Origin: Citrus sinensis
Lineage: Eukaryota; Streptophyta; Magnoliopsida; Sapindales; Rutaceae
DNA: 64,000 nucleotides
Direction of reading: 5' to 3'
Assembly (NCBI RefSeq): GCF_022201045.2
Contig: NC_068561.1
Span: forward strand, 24,620,501-24,684,500
Shown here: positions 26,393-38,210 of the stretch, piece by piece
Layout of the letters: every line of letters begins with the position of its first letter
How positions within the stretch are numbered: the stretch's first letter is position 1
The notes under the pieces: generated by a model
The model's input: the letters and a program-made list of their open reading frames with translations, nothing else
Told to the model about the DNA's origin: nothing
Database searches by the model: none
Made by a program: the position numbers and the translations under genes

Positions 26393-27304
26393 GTTGCAGG
26401 CAGTCATTGAAATCACATGTAATTTGACTGAATACCCGAGTAGTTAAGGGGGCTGATTTTGTAAATAGGATCTTGGAAATAGTCCTAAAATAGTGTATCA
26501 TGTAGTTTCAGCATTTTTTACCCTCAATCAAGTAAATCTTTGATGTTTCACATTTTGTAAATTAGCTTTAATTCTGTTTACTTACAATTTTAATTAAAAT
26601 TATTCTCAATGTGATTCTGTTTCCGTTGGCAGTTGCAGATAAAATCGGGCTCACTGAGTAGTCACTCTCAATATAAATTGTGTAACAATGCGCGTTCTTG
26701 TTTCATAATGTGAATTTTGTGTCACAAGTTCAATTCAACCAAAATTAAAAAGACAATCCACGAACCAACAGGTGGATACAAAACTTAATCTGACGTGGGC
26801 AATGTAGTCTTTGTCAATTAACGCTCGTGTTACAACAAAAAGCTACACATGATTTGTGAAGGTGATGCTCAACTCAGATAACGCTTATTAAAACACACTA
26901 AATAATTGATTAATTAAGTGAAAACTAGTGCTTCCAGTTCAATGCAAGCTTATATCGCTAGAAAGCATATAATCTCATGTCAAAAGGCTAAATGTCAAAC
27001 AAAACTAAAGAAAGGGTATTGTACATTTGTATTTCTACAACTTCATTCCAATCAGACTACAAGATTGAAAATCAAGCATCAAGCAAAACAGTTCAGAATC
27101 GGAGGATACACAGACCTCCATATACACTCTTTCAACAAACTTTATACATCAAGCAAAGTTCTTATTTAATTCAATTGAAGAGACCTCCATAGAAAACCCG
27201 AATTTTCTAATTGGGTTCTAGATGATTCTACCAATGTTGACTTCCCTTGGAAAATATGACCATACCTCTCGGTCAATTTTGTGAATGAGGATTCACATGG
27301 TAGA
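26393..27304. other. Convergent 3' region between Furry-family gene and AVT6
   Basis: 912 bp between two tail-to-tail genes. It holds their 3' UTRs and AT-rich sequence. I see no other gene or element in it. Confidence 0.6.
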
Positions 27305-30112
27305 TCATTCACTTGGAGAAGCATTCTTTTTGAACAACGCAAAAGCATCACTATATATGGCCACAACATTTGAGAACACAGCAAGCACGATCATGAAAAT
27401 ACACAAGATCTTGTCTTTCTTTGTTGCTATGTTGTGACGATCCCTGAAATGCCATGGAAGAAAAACAGAAAGTTCAGTATACAGCGTTTAATGAAGATTT
27501 CAAGTGAGTTAAAAAGATGGCTCAGCTCAAAAGCCAAATGAAGCTTCATGCTGTATAAAAATTCCCCAAATTTCACAAGGGCATAAGAAACTTCTCCAAC
27601 ATAGGTAAGAGGATTTCAGCTGCCAAAACTAATGCAAAACTCACAATATAAATAGAGGTTCTAAACAAGAAACACAGCTACAAAACATAATCATGCAGGT
27701 TCCAAGGTATTTAGTAGCAAACAGCACCAGATGAGTTTTGATGCTTTAGTACAAAAAGGATTGTTCTCCACAAAGGCAAAATCAGAAGAGTGCCTCTACA
27801 ATTAGTCACAACATCACCAACTGGCATGGAAGAACATTTTTGTCCCTTAAAAGGATAGTCAAATTTTCCACATTTTATAATTTAGAACAATTTCTTTCCT
27901 TTACCACAGTAATCATTGTAATTTATAATAATTAACCACAAAAAAAATGCTAAATCCAGATCTAGTATGCAAGGTTTGATGTTAATTTTCAATCATTCAT
28001 GTAAAAACATTCTAAACTTTGGAGTCAAAAACTCACCGAAGAGTGATAGCTGCAGGAAAAATGAAACCAAGGCAAACCGCAGCGGTTGCTCCAGTGAATT
28101 GGAAAGCATCCCATATGCTAGGGATGAAATTTGCACCCAAGAAGATAATAATGAGAAGCCCAGAGCTGATAAACGCAAACCTAGTATTAGATGAACCCAG
28201 AGGCCTTGCTGAGGGAAAGAGGAGACCATCCAAGTTGAGCCTCAGTGGGTAGAAGATAACGGGAAATACAAGCATGAGGTGAGCAGCATAGCTAACACGA
28301 ACCACGTCACTAAGCACAGAGCCAAAAGGAATGCCAAGGTCAGCGTCAAAGTTGGCTAGAACGTCATCAAGAGTAGCATCACCGAAGAGGAGGAACCCAA
28401 AAATGCTTGTCATTATGTACACAGTTGAGCACAAAGCAAGTGAGGTTCGCACAACCCCTTTAATGTGTGTGGAGTCCTCAAGTTCATTATCTATGCTGTG
28501 AACTGCAAAAGAAGTGCTCAAAATGTCAATACTAGTAACGCAGAAAATACCGTATAAGACAAAAAATAAAAAATAAAATAAATCACTGCAAGGTTGAGAG
28601 TCAAATCACTGACAGAAGTTTAGTCTAAAGCCACAACATTGAAGATTAAGCCCCAGGAAAATGTCTCAACTCTATTTCAACCATAAAAAACTTGAAAGGA
28701 TTCGGCTTGCTTACCATTATAGTGGCAGATGAATGCTGTGACCAGAACAGGGACTACAGTGAAGAGGTTAATCAGAGATGTAAAATCAGTTACGTCGGGC
28801 AGTATTCTTGGCATTCCTAATCCTCCACTTATTAACTTCACAATTGAAATCCCGACAGTGATCACAACAAATGCAACAGCCAGGGCAACTGATAAGGCAG
28901 ATGTGAAACTTAAAGAATCTGCAACCATAAAAAGGCAAAAATGTCACCACTTGAAATGTCCAAGCACCACTAAGGCTAAAGAATAATACAAGTATAACCC
29001 AACATGACTTTTTAATAATTGATAAAAGGTCCCCATACAAAGTAAACAATGGAAAAGGAAAAACCATGCTCACTCCTAAAGGTACATCCATGCTTTCTAA
29101 AATGGATTAAAATGTTAACAATGTTTCACACAATACTAAAGAATATTTACAAGGAAGAATCCTAGATTGAGGTTGGTAGGCTCTTTTTCAATATTGCTAG
29201 AAAGCAATAGCAGCAGACCAATTTAAGGACAATAAACTACAAGTTAGTATCCAAGATTGCAAGGATTCTACTGATGCTTACAAGAGTTGATATATTAAGT
29301 AAAAGTGCAATCTTATGCGTGTAAGACGATAATATACCAACTAATATGTTAATCCTTTACAGTCCAGGAGTTTACCAATTCGCTTAAAGCATGCCAATGG
29401 AGAGAAAATTCCAAGTGTTGTGACAAGAAGAACAAAAGTACGGCCATTCCACCAATGGTCTCCAAACCACCCTTCAAGGACGCCGGCATGGTGAACTCCA
29501 CTTGATGATGTTCCAGAAAGCACATCACCTTCAATAGAGAATCAATAATTACACATATTTAGAGACTTCCATGTAAGTAGAAAAGAAACATTTTAGATCC
29601 AAGTCAACAACGACAGGAAAAAAAGAAAAAAATGAATATCAAACAACAAATAATAAATGATACAAACAATAAAATGAAGTCATACCAATAATAATCATAT
29701 ATACAATGAGTACACCAACATTGTTGATTAAAACACTAAGTTGCAGCAAAACCTTCCCCCACTTTCCAAATGCTTCTCCCATTAGACCTCCATAAGAAAC
29801 CGATTTGCCTGCCCTACTGAACCTCAGCAACAACTCGATAGAAGCATCAGTCAAGAAAGCCATGAAAATGATCAAAGCAATGCCAAGAACGAGACCAAGC
29901 ACTTTCATAGTGGCAGGCAAGGCCATGATTCCAGCTCCAACAATTGTAGTTGATAAATTAAAGACTGCCCCAGTAAAGGAAGCTCCATTAACCTCACCAC
30001 CATAACCAGCATCTCCCTCTCGCCTAGTAGGCAGCAAAGGAGAATTCTCATCAACAACTTTTTTGCCCCTACTTGAATGCTTATCCTTCGGGGTGATGCT
30101 TCCAATTGTCAT
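27305..30112 (-). CDS. Vacuolar amino acid transporter of AVT6 type (AAAP/SLC38 family)
   Basis: Polytopic amino acid transporter of 462 aa, related to yeast AVT6/AVT5 and animal SLC38 carriers; the plant clade is thought to export neutral or acidic amino acids from the vacuole. Exons on the minus strand: 30112-29686, 29528-29376, 28918-28715, 28502-28037, 27443-27305, all GT-AG and in frame. The start is the Met of MTIGSITPKDKHSSRGKK. A hydrophilic N-terminus with the acidic/dileucine-like ENSPLLP is followed by GASFTGAVFNLSTTIVGAGI, the conserved first transmembrane segment of the family. About eleven hydrophobic segments follow, ending with IFMIVLAVFSNVVAIYSDA near the C-terminus. A leader intron lies upstream of the ATG. 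Which AVT6 paralogue it is cannot be settled here. Confidence 0.92.
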
Positions 30113-31298
30113 CTTTCAGTAACTAAGATTCTCCAAATAAGCAATTGAAGTTCAAGCAAGATCTATAAAGCGGCTCTAACTTCTAGTTTATAATCTCGGA
30201 GTATCTGTGTGAAAAAAAAAAAAAAAAAAAAAAACACAAAATTAGACTCCAAATAATAAACTTTTTTAGCTTTAAAGATGAAATTGAAGTTGTGCAATTT
30301 TAATGGTCCTTACCTGTGGTATTTGCGAGTCTTGGAATTGAAACAAAATACAATGACTCCACAAATTGGTTTTAGGGGATTAAACGAAGATAATTCACAA
30401 ACTCACTGCCACAAAAGCTGAGAACTTGAGGGATCCAATTCTTTATATGACCATAAAATAAATCAAATACAACAATTTTGGATAAAAACTAAGAGAACCC
30501 ACAAAGAAACTTGATACCCAGGTATAAAGTTTCAAAATTTATCTAATACAGACAATTGATAACGAGTATCTACAATTGAAAGATGAGAGTTTTATATAAA
30601 AACAGAAGAAAATAATCAAACCCGAGTCCCCAAATCCAGAAACTCAAAGAACACAGATGAAATTTTCGCTCAATTTGACCAAAAACAAGGGCCAAATACC
30701 AAATCAATCAATCAACAGAGAGCCAAATCAAAGTTTTTGGGGAAAAAGAAAAAGTGATGAATAACAAGTTTTCCACTTCCGGCTTTCAGCTCTAATTTAT
30801 ACAGAGAAGAATCAGTAGAAGAGAAGGAGAGAAAGAGCTACACGCAACAAACTTTCGTACGGTGATGGTAATACAAACATTGATGAATATAATAATAATA
30901 ATGACATGGGCAAGCTGGTTCGTGAATCATGGTTCCTTTTTCTTTTTTTATTTTTTTATAATTTTAACGTTCAAGAAAAGACAAGAAGTAAATGTAAGAC
31001 ATCAAAATGTGATTTGTCTATTTGCAATCAGTGACTGATGAGAAAATTAGGTAAAAAAATAAAAAATAAAATGAAGTTGTGCAAATGCCTTTTTGATTTG
31101 AAATTAATTATGGCAAAAGATTGAAGATGGGTTAAATTAAAATGGCAAGCGAGGGATGAAATGGTTTGAACAAAGTAAGTAAAATTACAGGGTGCTAGAT
31201 GTATTATTGTAGTCGACTAATCAACTACTAGTAATTGGTGTTACAAATATGACGTTTTAGCCCCCCCCTAGTGTTTTCTTTTTTTTTTTTTTTTTTTG
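30113..31298 (-). promoter_or_regulatory. AVT6 leader with probable 5'-UTR intron, and promoter region
   Basis: On the minus strand, CACAG then GTAAGG at 30313 makes a good donor. A T-rich tract (the A run around 30211-30232) ending in TTCACACAG makes a strong acceptor, with the leader resuming at 30204. The inferred 5'-UTR intron is 30205-30313, and the upstream leader probably reaches about 30850. The remainder up to the SINE is AT-rich promoter sequence without a clear landmark. Confidence 0.55.
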
Positions 31299-31462
31299 GT
31301 GCTAACCAACCGGTATCCGAACCCAGCGGGCCGACTAATCCGGTTTCGGAGCGCGTCCCGGGGTTAAGGTTTTAAACTCCTCCCAACGTGCGTGCAGGGG
31401 ATCGAACCGTAGTTCGCCCTACCAAGCCTAGCCCCTGGCACCACTAGACCACGACCTCGTTG
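31299..31462 (-). mobile_element. tRNA-derived SINE
   Basis: On the minus strand a GC-rich body of about 165 bp has an A box TGGTCTAGTGG (31451-31441) and a B box GGTTCGATCCC (31408-31398), spaced as in a tRNA-type RNA polymerase III promoter. The body ends in GGTTGGTTAGCACC followed by a poly(A) tail (the T run at about 31279-31298). The flanks GTTTTCTTT (left of the tail) and ATTTTCTTT (right of the head) look like a target-site duplication. It does not fold as a tRNA and has no anticodon stem, so it is a retroposon and not a tRNA gene. I do not name the family. Confidence 0.85.
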
Positions 31463-33843
31463 GTATTTTCTTTCATTCTCTCATTTGATCATATGATGAT
31501 GTACATTTTTCTCATCCACTCTTAGAATTGCAATGAAGTTTCAAACATTTTTAAAATTTAAGGGTGTTTGACGTGAATTTCCAAACTATTTAAATTTAGA
31601 AATATCTATTAGGGGCAGACATGTTTGAATTAATAGAGCAATTAATAAATTAAGCAAATTCAGGATAATATTTGACCATTAACATTCACGGGGTATTTTG
31701 TTGAAGGAAAATTGGTTAAATCCTTGGACGGTGTTCAAAGAGAAAATCAATCAACTGAAAAGTATTTGGATTTTTATATGAATCGATAAAGCAAGACCAA
31801 TCGTATAATTTATTAATTAATTTGTTATTTTTTTATTTTTTCAAGAAACACGTCAATCCTGAGATGATTGAGATAAAGACATAAAGTTATAAAAAGTAAG
31901 GTCGTGTCGTGTGTGTGGTGGGCTACGTGACTTTGGAAAAAAAAAAATCACCAAATTAAACGGGTGACGTGGCATCTCCATCCATTTATTTCTATCCGCG
32001 TGGAAGCTTTTAACAGACTGGACCAATTGAAGTGCTTCTTTGGATTTTTTTTTTCTTTCTTTCTTTGTTTATTAATTTTTACTTGAGATTATTCTATTGG
32101 GTCTTGGATGTCTCAAGTAGACGCCGGCCAAGTGGGCGGAAGTGCTTAATCTTGTTGATTTTTTTAACATAAAAATATATTTAATTTGATTATTCAACTT
32201 TAATTTTGAAAACAAATTTCTTACTATATTCACTAGCTAGCGTTCTTTATTTTATTGTACACATTAAAAATCACCAACACCAACACCAATCGTGTAAATA
32301 ACTCTAAACCCCAAAGAGATAACAAAGTAAACTTCTAAGAAATTTCACATATCATAACAAGGAATATAAAAGTCGTTTTAAATTAAATCTTTGCTTTTGA
32401 AAAATTACTATTCTATAATCCATATAAAAAAACTCTTTTTTGAAGTAACTCGATAACGAGATTATACACCTAAACGTTTGGAGAGCCAAACAGTGTGGCA
32501 TAACATTTTGTTAAATTTTTCCGGCGTGGTGTTGTCAGCGTGGAAATTGACAACTCTGACAACGCCTATAATTATGATTAGTCATTATTACACAACATAT
32601 GTGGTAACCCAATTACAAACTTGAATTAAATCGAGGAGACATCTAATGTGAGGCTAATGTTGATTGCTGAATCTTAATCATAATAATTAGGCATCAATTG
32701 TTGTGGACAATAATGCAAGATTGAGCATATTATTATATATTAAACATGAGGCTAATGTGGCACCGAATGTAAAGCCGATGATGAGGTATGGTAATGACAC
32801 AATAGACAAGGAACCCAATAAGGTAATACCATTGTGACCGAGTTGTCAGTTGTCACTAATAATTTTCTTTGAACACCTAGCCATGCCGTGTGACAAATGA
32901 GAAGCTCCAAGATTAATCATAGTTTAATACTAATGCTAAATTCCAAGAATGAGACCGTTTTAATAAAATTGGTGAAAATTAATGGGCCCAACCTTGAACT
33001 GTTGAACAACGCGTGAGTTGTCTCGGAAGATCCAAAACGGAAGGGCCAAGGAGCCATAGAGCCCATGAGAAGTCGCTTGTGTAAAAGGAATTTATAAACT
33101 CATATTCGCAACATGAAATTTATCTTGAACAATCACGAATATAAATAAATAAATTTTGATTTTTTTTTCTTTTGCAGAGCATCATGAATTCAATATATAG
33201 CAAAATTCTTGAATAAATACTGAGTAGAATAATCAAATAATAATTTTATTTTAACTACATGCATGTTTCAATACAATTTTATACTAACATTTTTTAATTG
33301 CCTATTTGCTTCCACTGCACATTAATATTGAGACTTACACTTTAAAAACTATAGATTTATAGAGTAATCAACTTCAATCATGTTAAAATACCCAATAATT
33401 TAACAATATAACAATAAATTAAATCAACAGCAAAAGAAACAAATCAAAAGTTCAAAGTTTTAACACTAAACCAAATCAATCTAAGTTCAAAAGTTTGAGC
33501 AAAAATTGGAAATTAACAAAAAAAAAAATCGAAAAGTTGACTTCAATAGAATAATTTTGAAATTATAATATTAATAAGATATCTAGGACGAGACGATATT
33601 TTGTTATTGATCCTCCTTTCATCACATAAATAAAGATATGACTTTTTTTTTTGTCCTTATCTCATCTCACTTTAATTTAAGATGTAAAATATATTTCAAT
33701 CCTATTTCAAACGAGACAGAATTCCGTAGAATCTCATCCCAACGGAAAAAAATTCTCATCCTAATGAAAAAAATTACTATCTTTGCCTCCAATATCTTAT
33801 AGATAATTAAAAAAATATATATTGTTTCATTATATATACATAC

Positions 33844-33861
33844 GTGTGTGTGTGTGTGTGT
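33844..33861. repeat. (GT)9 microsatellite
   Basis: Uninterrupted GT dinucleotide run in intergenic DNA. Confidence 0.9.
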
Positions 33862-34054
33862 AAAAAATAAATGAAACTTTGAATACACACAATCACAATG
33901 ATACAAAGACATTATACCGAAAAGTATCATTATAATTTATCATTCATTAGTTGTCATGAAGTACTTATTTTCACACACCAAGTTCGTATGTGAAAATGTG
34001 AATCAACCTGAACCCGGCTTAAACCGACCCCAAACTTGGAAGGAATTAAGTTGA

Positions 34055-34093
34055 CACGTGTTTGAGCTCCCAGCACCTTGACATGACCACGTG
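34055..34093. promoter_or_regulatory. Paired G-box/ABRE elements upstream of WIT
   Basis: CACGTG occurs at 34055-34060 (context GACACGTGTT) and at 34088-34093 (context ACCACGTGTCGC), 33 bp apart and about 150 bp upstream of the WIT leader donor. G-boxes of this kind bind bZIP/bHLH factors in plants. The position fits a proximal promoter, but function is inferred. Confidence 0.55.
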
Positions 34094-34244
34094 TCGCCTA
34101 AATCTCTTATTAATTAAAAAAAAATATTAACTGATCTAATTCATCGAATTAACCTCCATTTTTAAGGGGAAAAAATTACGTTCTTTAATTGTCGTCGCTG
34201 TCACCGTTCGGTTTATTCTGCTCACGGACTCTGTCAAACCCAAG

Positions 34245-34681
34245 GTAAAAGATTTTCGTTATTGTTTTCTTTTGACCTTATTATTTGTTTTCCCCAAGAT
34301 TTTCTTGAGAAAACAGGAAATGATGCGGGCTGGTATAGTTTTATTCTTAATATTTATTTGGATATCTTTCGGTTTAATGAGATTGGTATTTTCGATTTTT
34401 GGTTTAATGAGGATGGTGACTCGATGTATATGATTCTTGTGTATTTTTTAGTGTTTTCAATTGGCTTATGTATTGGTATTTGTGGATTAATTACTCATGT
34501 TCGTTAGCTCAAATGATAGCAGATGTACCGAGAGGCAGTTTTTAGCTTTTCCTCTTACAGTGTTAAGTTTGGTTTACTATTTATTAGGAATGAAAGTAAA
34601 GAATAATCGGAGAAGTTGAAAAAGACCTTCTGTTGTCTGAATAATAATGTGCTTGCTTTGCCTTTCATTGTTAATTTTCAG
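34245..34681 (+). other. 5'-UTR intron of WIT
   Basis: Donor CAAG-GTAAAA at 34245 and acceptor TTTTCAG at 34681, 34 nt before the start codon, define an intron in the leader. The intron carries T-rich sequence and no ATG-initiated continuation of the protein. Confidence 0.6.
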
Positions 34682-34715
34682 GTTCTGAGGCCAGTATAAC
34701 GAGAGGACTACTGAA

Positions 34716-37133
34716 ATGGATACTGATGCTGATCAGGGAACTAGCGCTTCTGTTGTTGTTAATGTTGGTGATTCAGAGACAGAATCGAATAAAGTTTACT
34801 CACTTGAAGGCATTTCGGCTAATGGGGATGTGATTGAAGAGCTAAGAAGTGCCGGCGAGGTTTTCAGTCAATTGGAATTACACATAGCATGTTCTTCAGA
34901 GAAGTTAGTTAACTTAAATATTCTTACGATGCATGTAGCAACCAGGGAAAGTGAATTTGAAGCCTTTGCTAAAAAGAGAGAGCATATCTTGGATGATGAT
35001 TCTGTAGAGACAGCTCTGGCATTTGATCTCTTGTCTGGATTATTGGATTCAGAGTTGAGAGAACTGGAAAATTTCATAACTACTGTTGAAGCTGATTTTG
35101 TTAAAGCTCGTGAGCTGATATCTTCTTATAGAGAGTTGGGGAAAGCATCCATAGAAATGGAAGAAAAGTTACTAGATTCTGAAGATTCATTGCAGCAGTC
35201 ACGGGATCAAATCTTAGAAATTAAAAAGCAATCTGCTAAGTTCCAGAGGACCTTGTCAGCTCTAGATAGAGAAGGAAATTGTAAGCTACATACTGAACTA
35301 AGTATGCTTTGTTCTATTCTTATTTATTGAGCATAAATTGTTGCTTGAGAAACTTATAAAATAACATGCATTCTCTGAAACCTCAGACCACTAAAATCAT
35401 TATGAACTTTGATTTTGAATAGCTGCGAGATATTTTTTTTTTCCCCCCATTCCATCTGTTCATTCTACTTCTGATTCCAAACAATAGTTCAGCCTTGGGC
35501 ATTGGCTGTAAAAGGAAAATAAATCAGGGGTTATAGTTACTGGCTTACAGTTACAACACATATTTATATTTGACTGGTTAAATTCTACCACTTCTTGATA
35601 AAGACATCTGAGAAATAAAGAAATATTTTTTTTGTACTTGTTGGAAGAAAAAAGAAGAAACAATGTTTTATGATTGTTTCCTCTTTGATATTAGGAAAAG
35701 ATGTCCAGTGCTTGAGCTAGTGAAGTTGTTATCTTTTTCTCGCTTTTTAACAAATACATGACAGGGATCAGTGACAAGGATACAGGCAGTTTGGAAGATG
35801 ACCAATTTTTGAATGAGAATGCAAAAATAAAATTGCAAACAGCTGAACAGCAAAGACATTTTCTGAGGATGCTAGAAAAATCTTTGGCGAGAGAGATGGA
35901 TCTTGAAAAGAAGTTAACTGAATCAAGACAAGTTGAAGAAGCGCTGAAATTCAGACTAGGCTCGTTTGAACAAGAATTACTCTACACGGAGGAAGAAGCT
36001 ATGGATGCTTGTGAAAGGCTTTTTGAGGCAGAGAATTCTGCCGAGGTCCTGAAGGGAATTTCTAAAGAATTACTTGGTCGACTTCAGATTGTTCTGTTCA
36101 ATATGAATGGTTCAGTTCAGCGAGAAGCTGGGCTGAGATCAAAGCTTGATAGTCTCGTGAAACAGGTGGAAGTCAAAGAAAGTGTTATTGCGAGTTTGAG
36201 AGAAAATTTATCTGAAGCCCAAGCTAGGGCAGATGGTGCGGAAGTCAGGTGCAAGTCATTAGCTGAGATGAATATAGAACTTAATGAGGATCTTAAAGGT
36301 AGCAGAGCTACCTCTGAGAAGGTGGAATCTCTTGAGAGGCAGCTGAGGGAAAGTGATATTCAGCTACAGCATGCTGTTGTATATGCAGAAGCTAGCCTGG
36401 AGAAGCAAAATATGTTGTATTCTACGGTCAAAGATATGGAAAATTTAATTGAGGATCTCAAGTTGAAAGTTTCAAAAGCTGATAGTCGGGCGGATAGTGC
36501 AGAGGAGAAGTTAATCATATTATCCGAAGCAAATGCAGGACTAACTGAGGAAATAAGCTTTTTGAGGGACAGACTTGAATGCTTGGAGGCATCTTTGCAT
36601 CAAGCTGAGGAAACAAAATTGGCAACTGCAAAGGACATTGGTATTCGAACAAAAGTAATAACAAATCTGGTAATGCAGATGGCTGTTGAGAGAGAGCGTC
36701 TTCGTCAGCAGGTGTGGACTTTCTCCCTAACATATTTTCTTTTCACCCTAAAAGTTGTTTTAGCACTGGCATATCCTTTTAATAGTCTTTTCCCCAACTC
36801 AGTGCCTGGGAGGGTTTTATTATGCAAAACAGGTCAGCAAAGAATTATGCCAACAATGGATAACCTGACATGAACCTGCAGATCATAACCTCACCTCACA
36901 TCATCTTAATATAGCATACAAATGCCTCATATTCTTCTGATTGAAAGTTGCTTTAAATCTTATGTGCAGATATCTTCTTTAGCAATGGAGAATAAAGTTA
37001 TGGTAGTCAAATTGCAGCAAACTAAGAAAGATCCCTCTATTGTTAGGCATGATTCGACGACTGCTTCTTTTGAAAGAGAAAGTAAAGAAGTAACTGAGTT
37101 GTCGGCTGCTGTTTCTGAGGTAACTGTTTGCTT

Positions 37134-37164
<31 letters not shown>

Positions 37165-37725
37165 TTTGCTTAACATGTTGATCTGCACATTCAATGATTA
37201 GATAGGGAGGAGCGGCTTTTCTTTTCCCTTAATAAAATGGGAATTGAATACCCATGAAATGGAATTTTAATGAAGAGGGAAAACTGTTCAATTAAGTGAG
37301 AGGGTTTAAAATAGTAATATTGTTTATACTCTCATCCCTATTTCGACAAAATGAATAATGTAAAATTATAAGGTTAATATGATTACAAATTAGAAGTGTT
37401 AGAACTTTGTTTTAAAGGACCAAAAGGCTCCAAAATTTCTTGTTTTCATTTCCTTTCCTTTCACCTTTGTGTGAGTGATATGCTTTACCGAAAGCATTAT
37501 AGAGAGGAACTGTGATATTTTTTATGTTTCCAGGAGGACAAGAGACAGAAAAATGTATCTGCTGGTGAGACTGAGGTGGCATCTGTAGATTTGAAATCTG
37601 AGGTTGGAACTCTGAGGAGAATAGATGCGGGGCTGCTTACCTCCAAGCACTTTTTCATTGCAGTGCTTATTGTACTGATTTCTGCTGCAGCTTACTATTT
37701 TCAGAAACAGAATTACCCATTTTGA
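34716..37725 (+). CDS. WIT: WPP domain-interacting tail-anchored protein (WIT)
   Basis: Coiled-coil protein of 617 aa that anchors WPP-domain proteins such as RanGAP to the plant nuclear envelope and, with WIP proteins, links the nucleus to myosin. Exons 34716-35280, 35765-36711, 36970-37119 and 37534-37725 are GT-AG and in frame. The start is the Met of MDTDADQGTSASVVVNVGD. The family's N-terminal block (VFSQLELHIACSSEKLVNLN) is present. Long heptad-rich coiled coil runs through most of the middle, and a single transmembrane helix of about residues 593-610 (HFFIAVLIVLISAAAYYF) is followed by only seven residues, the layout of a tail-anchored protein. The length is nearer to Arabidopsis WIT2 than WIT1. 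A leader intron (34245-34681) precedes the ATG. Confidence 0.92.
37132..37165. repeat. Poly-T/poly-G tract in WIT intron 3
   Basis: A run of about twelve T is followed by about twenty-two G a few bases after the donor of WIT intron 3. Such a G run can form G-quadruplex structure and is also a common place for sequencing-length error. Confidence 0.85.
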
Positions 37726-38210
37726 TGCCGGGGCTGGAGTTTCTCATTACCTGATTGAACGAAATTCTGTCTTTCGTTCTTGGGAACTTGCATGCAGCGT
37801 CTGAATGTACAATTTTGAGGTTGATACATGACGAGTTGGAAAATTTTATTTTTTGAACAAAATGAAAGAAAAACAGGTTTGTTTGTGGTACAAGTTTCTT
37901 CATAGAACTCTTGAAGCTACTTTGTTCAGAAGCACAGGAATTACCAGGAAATTTTGGTTTCTATCTTTTGTGCATGCACTAGAAATTTTGATGGGAGGTT
38001 TGTAGTATATGCGAGGTAGGATGGTCAGATACTAAAAGCAGTTCGGTAAATCTAAGTAACTGTAACCATTGCCGGTTTCAGGGGAGGCAACTTCGCTAAT
38101 TTGGTTTACTATTGAGGTGCCGACAAGACAGAGCCTGCTTTCGCAGTATTATGTTTTGAATGGGGAGTCTTGCTTTTGTATTTTCTTCCCACAAATTTAC
38201 CAAGTTTACC
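37726..38210. other. WIT 3' UTR and flank
   Basis: Downstream sequence of WIT up to the left arm of the inverted-repeat element. It is mixed-composition DNA with no reading frame of note, consistent with 3' UTR. Confidence 0.5.

Larger units (their letters stand above)
31463..34189. other. AT-rich intergenic region upstream of WIT
   Basis: About 2.7 kb of AT-rich DNA with no coding region I can support. It includes a (GT)9 microsatellite at 33844-33861, an ACGT-core motif (GGGTGACGTGGC near 31970) and, at its right end, two G-boxes near the WIT leader. Confidence 0.6.

Noticed and set aside
31398-31451. tRNA gene suggested by A and B boxes
   Set aside because: The segment has pol III boxes but no acceptor, D or anticodon stem pairing; the poly(A) end and flanking duplication mark it as a SINE.
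33580-33800. Words such as CTCATCCCAACGGAAAA that recall ends of CCCC-type transposons
   Set aside because: No matching inverted end or target duplication could be found.
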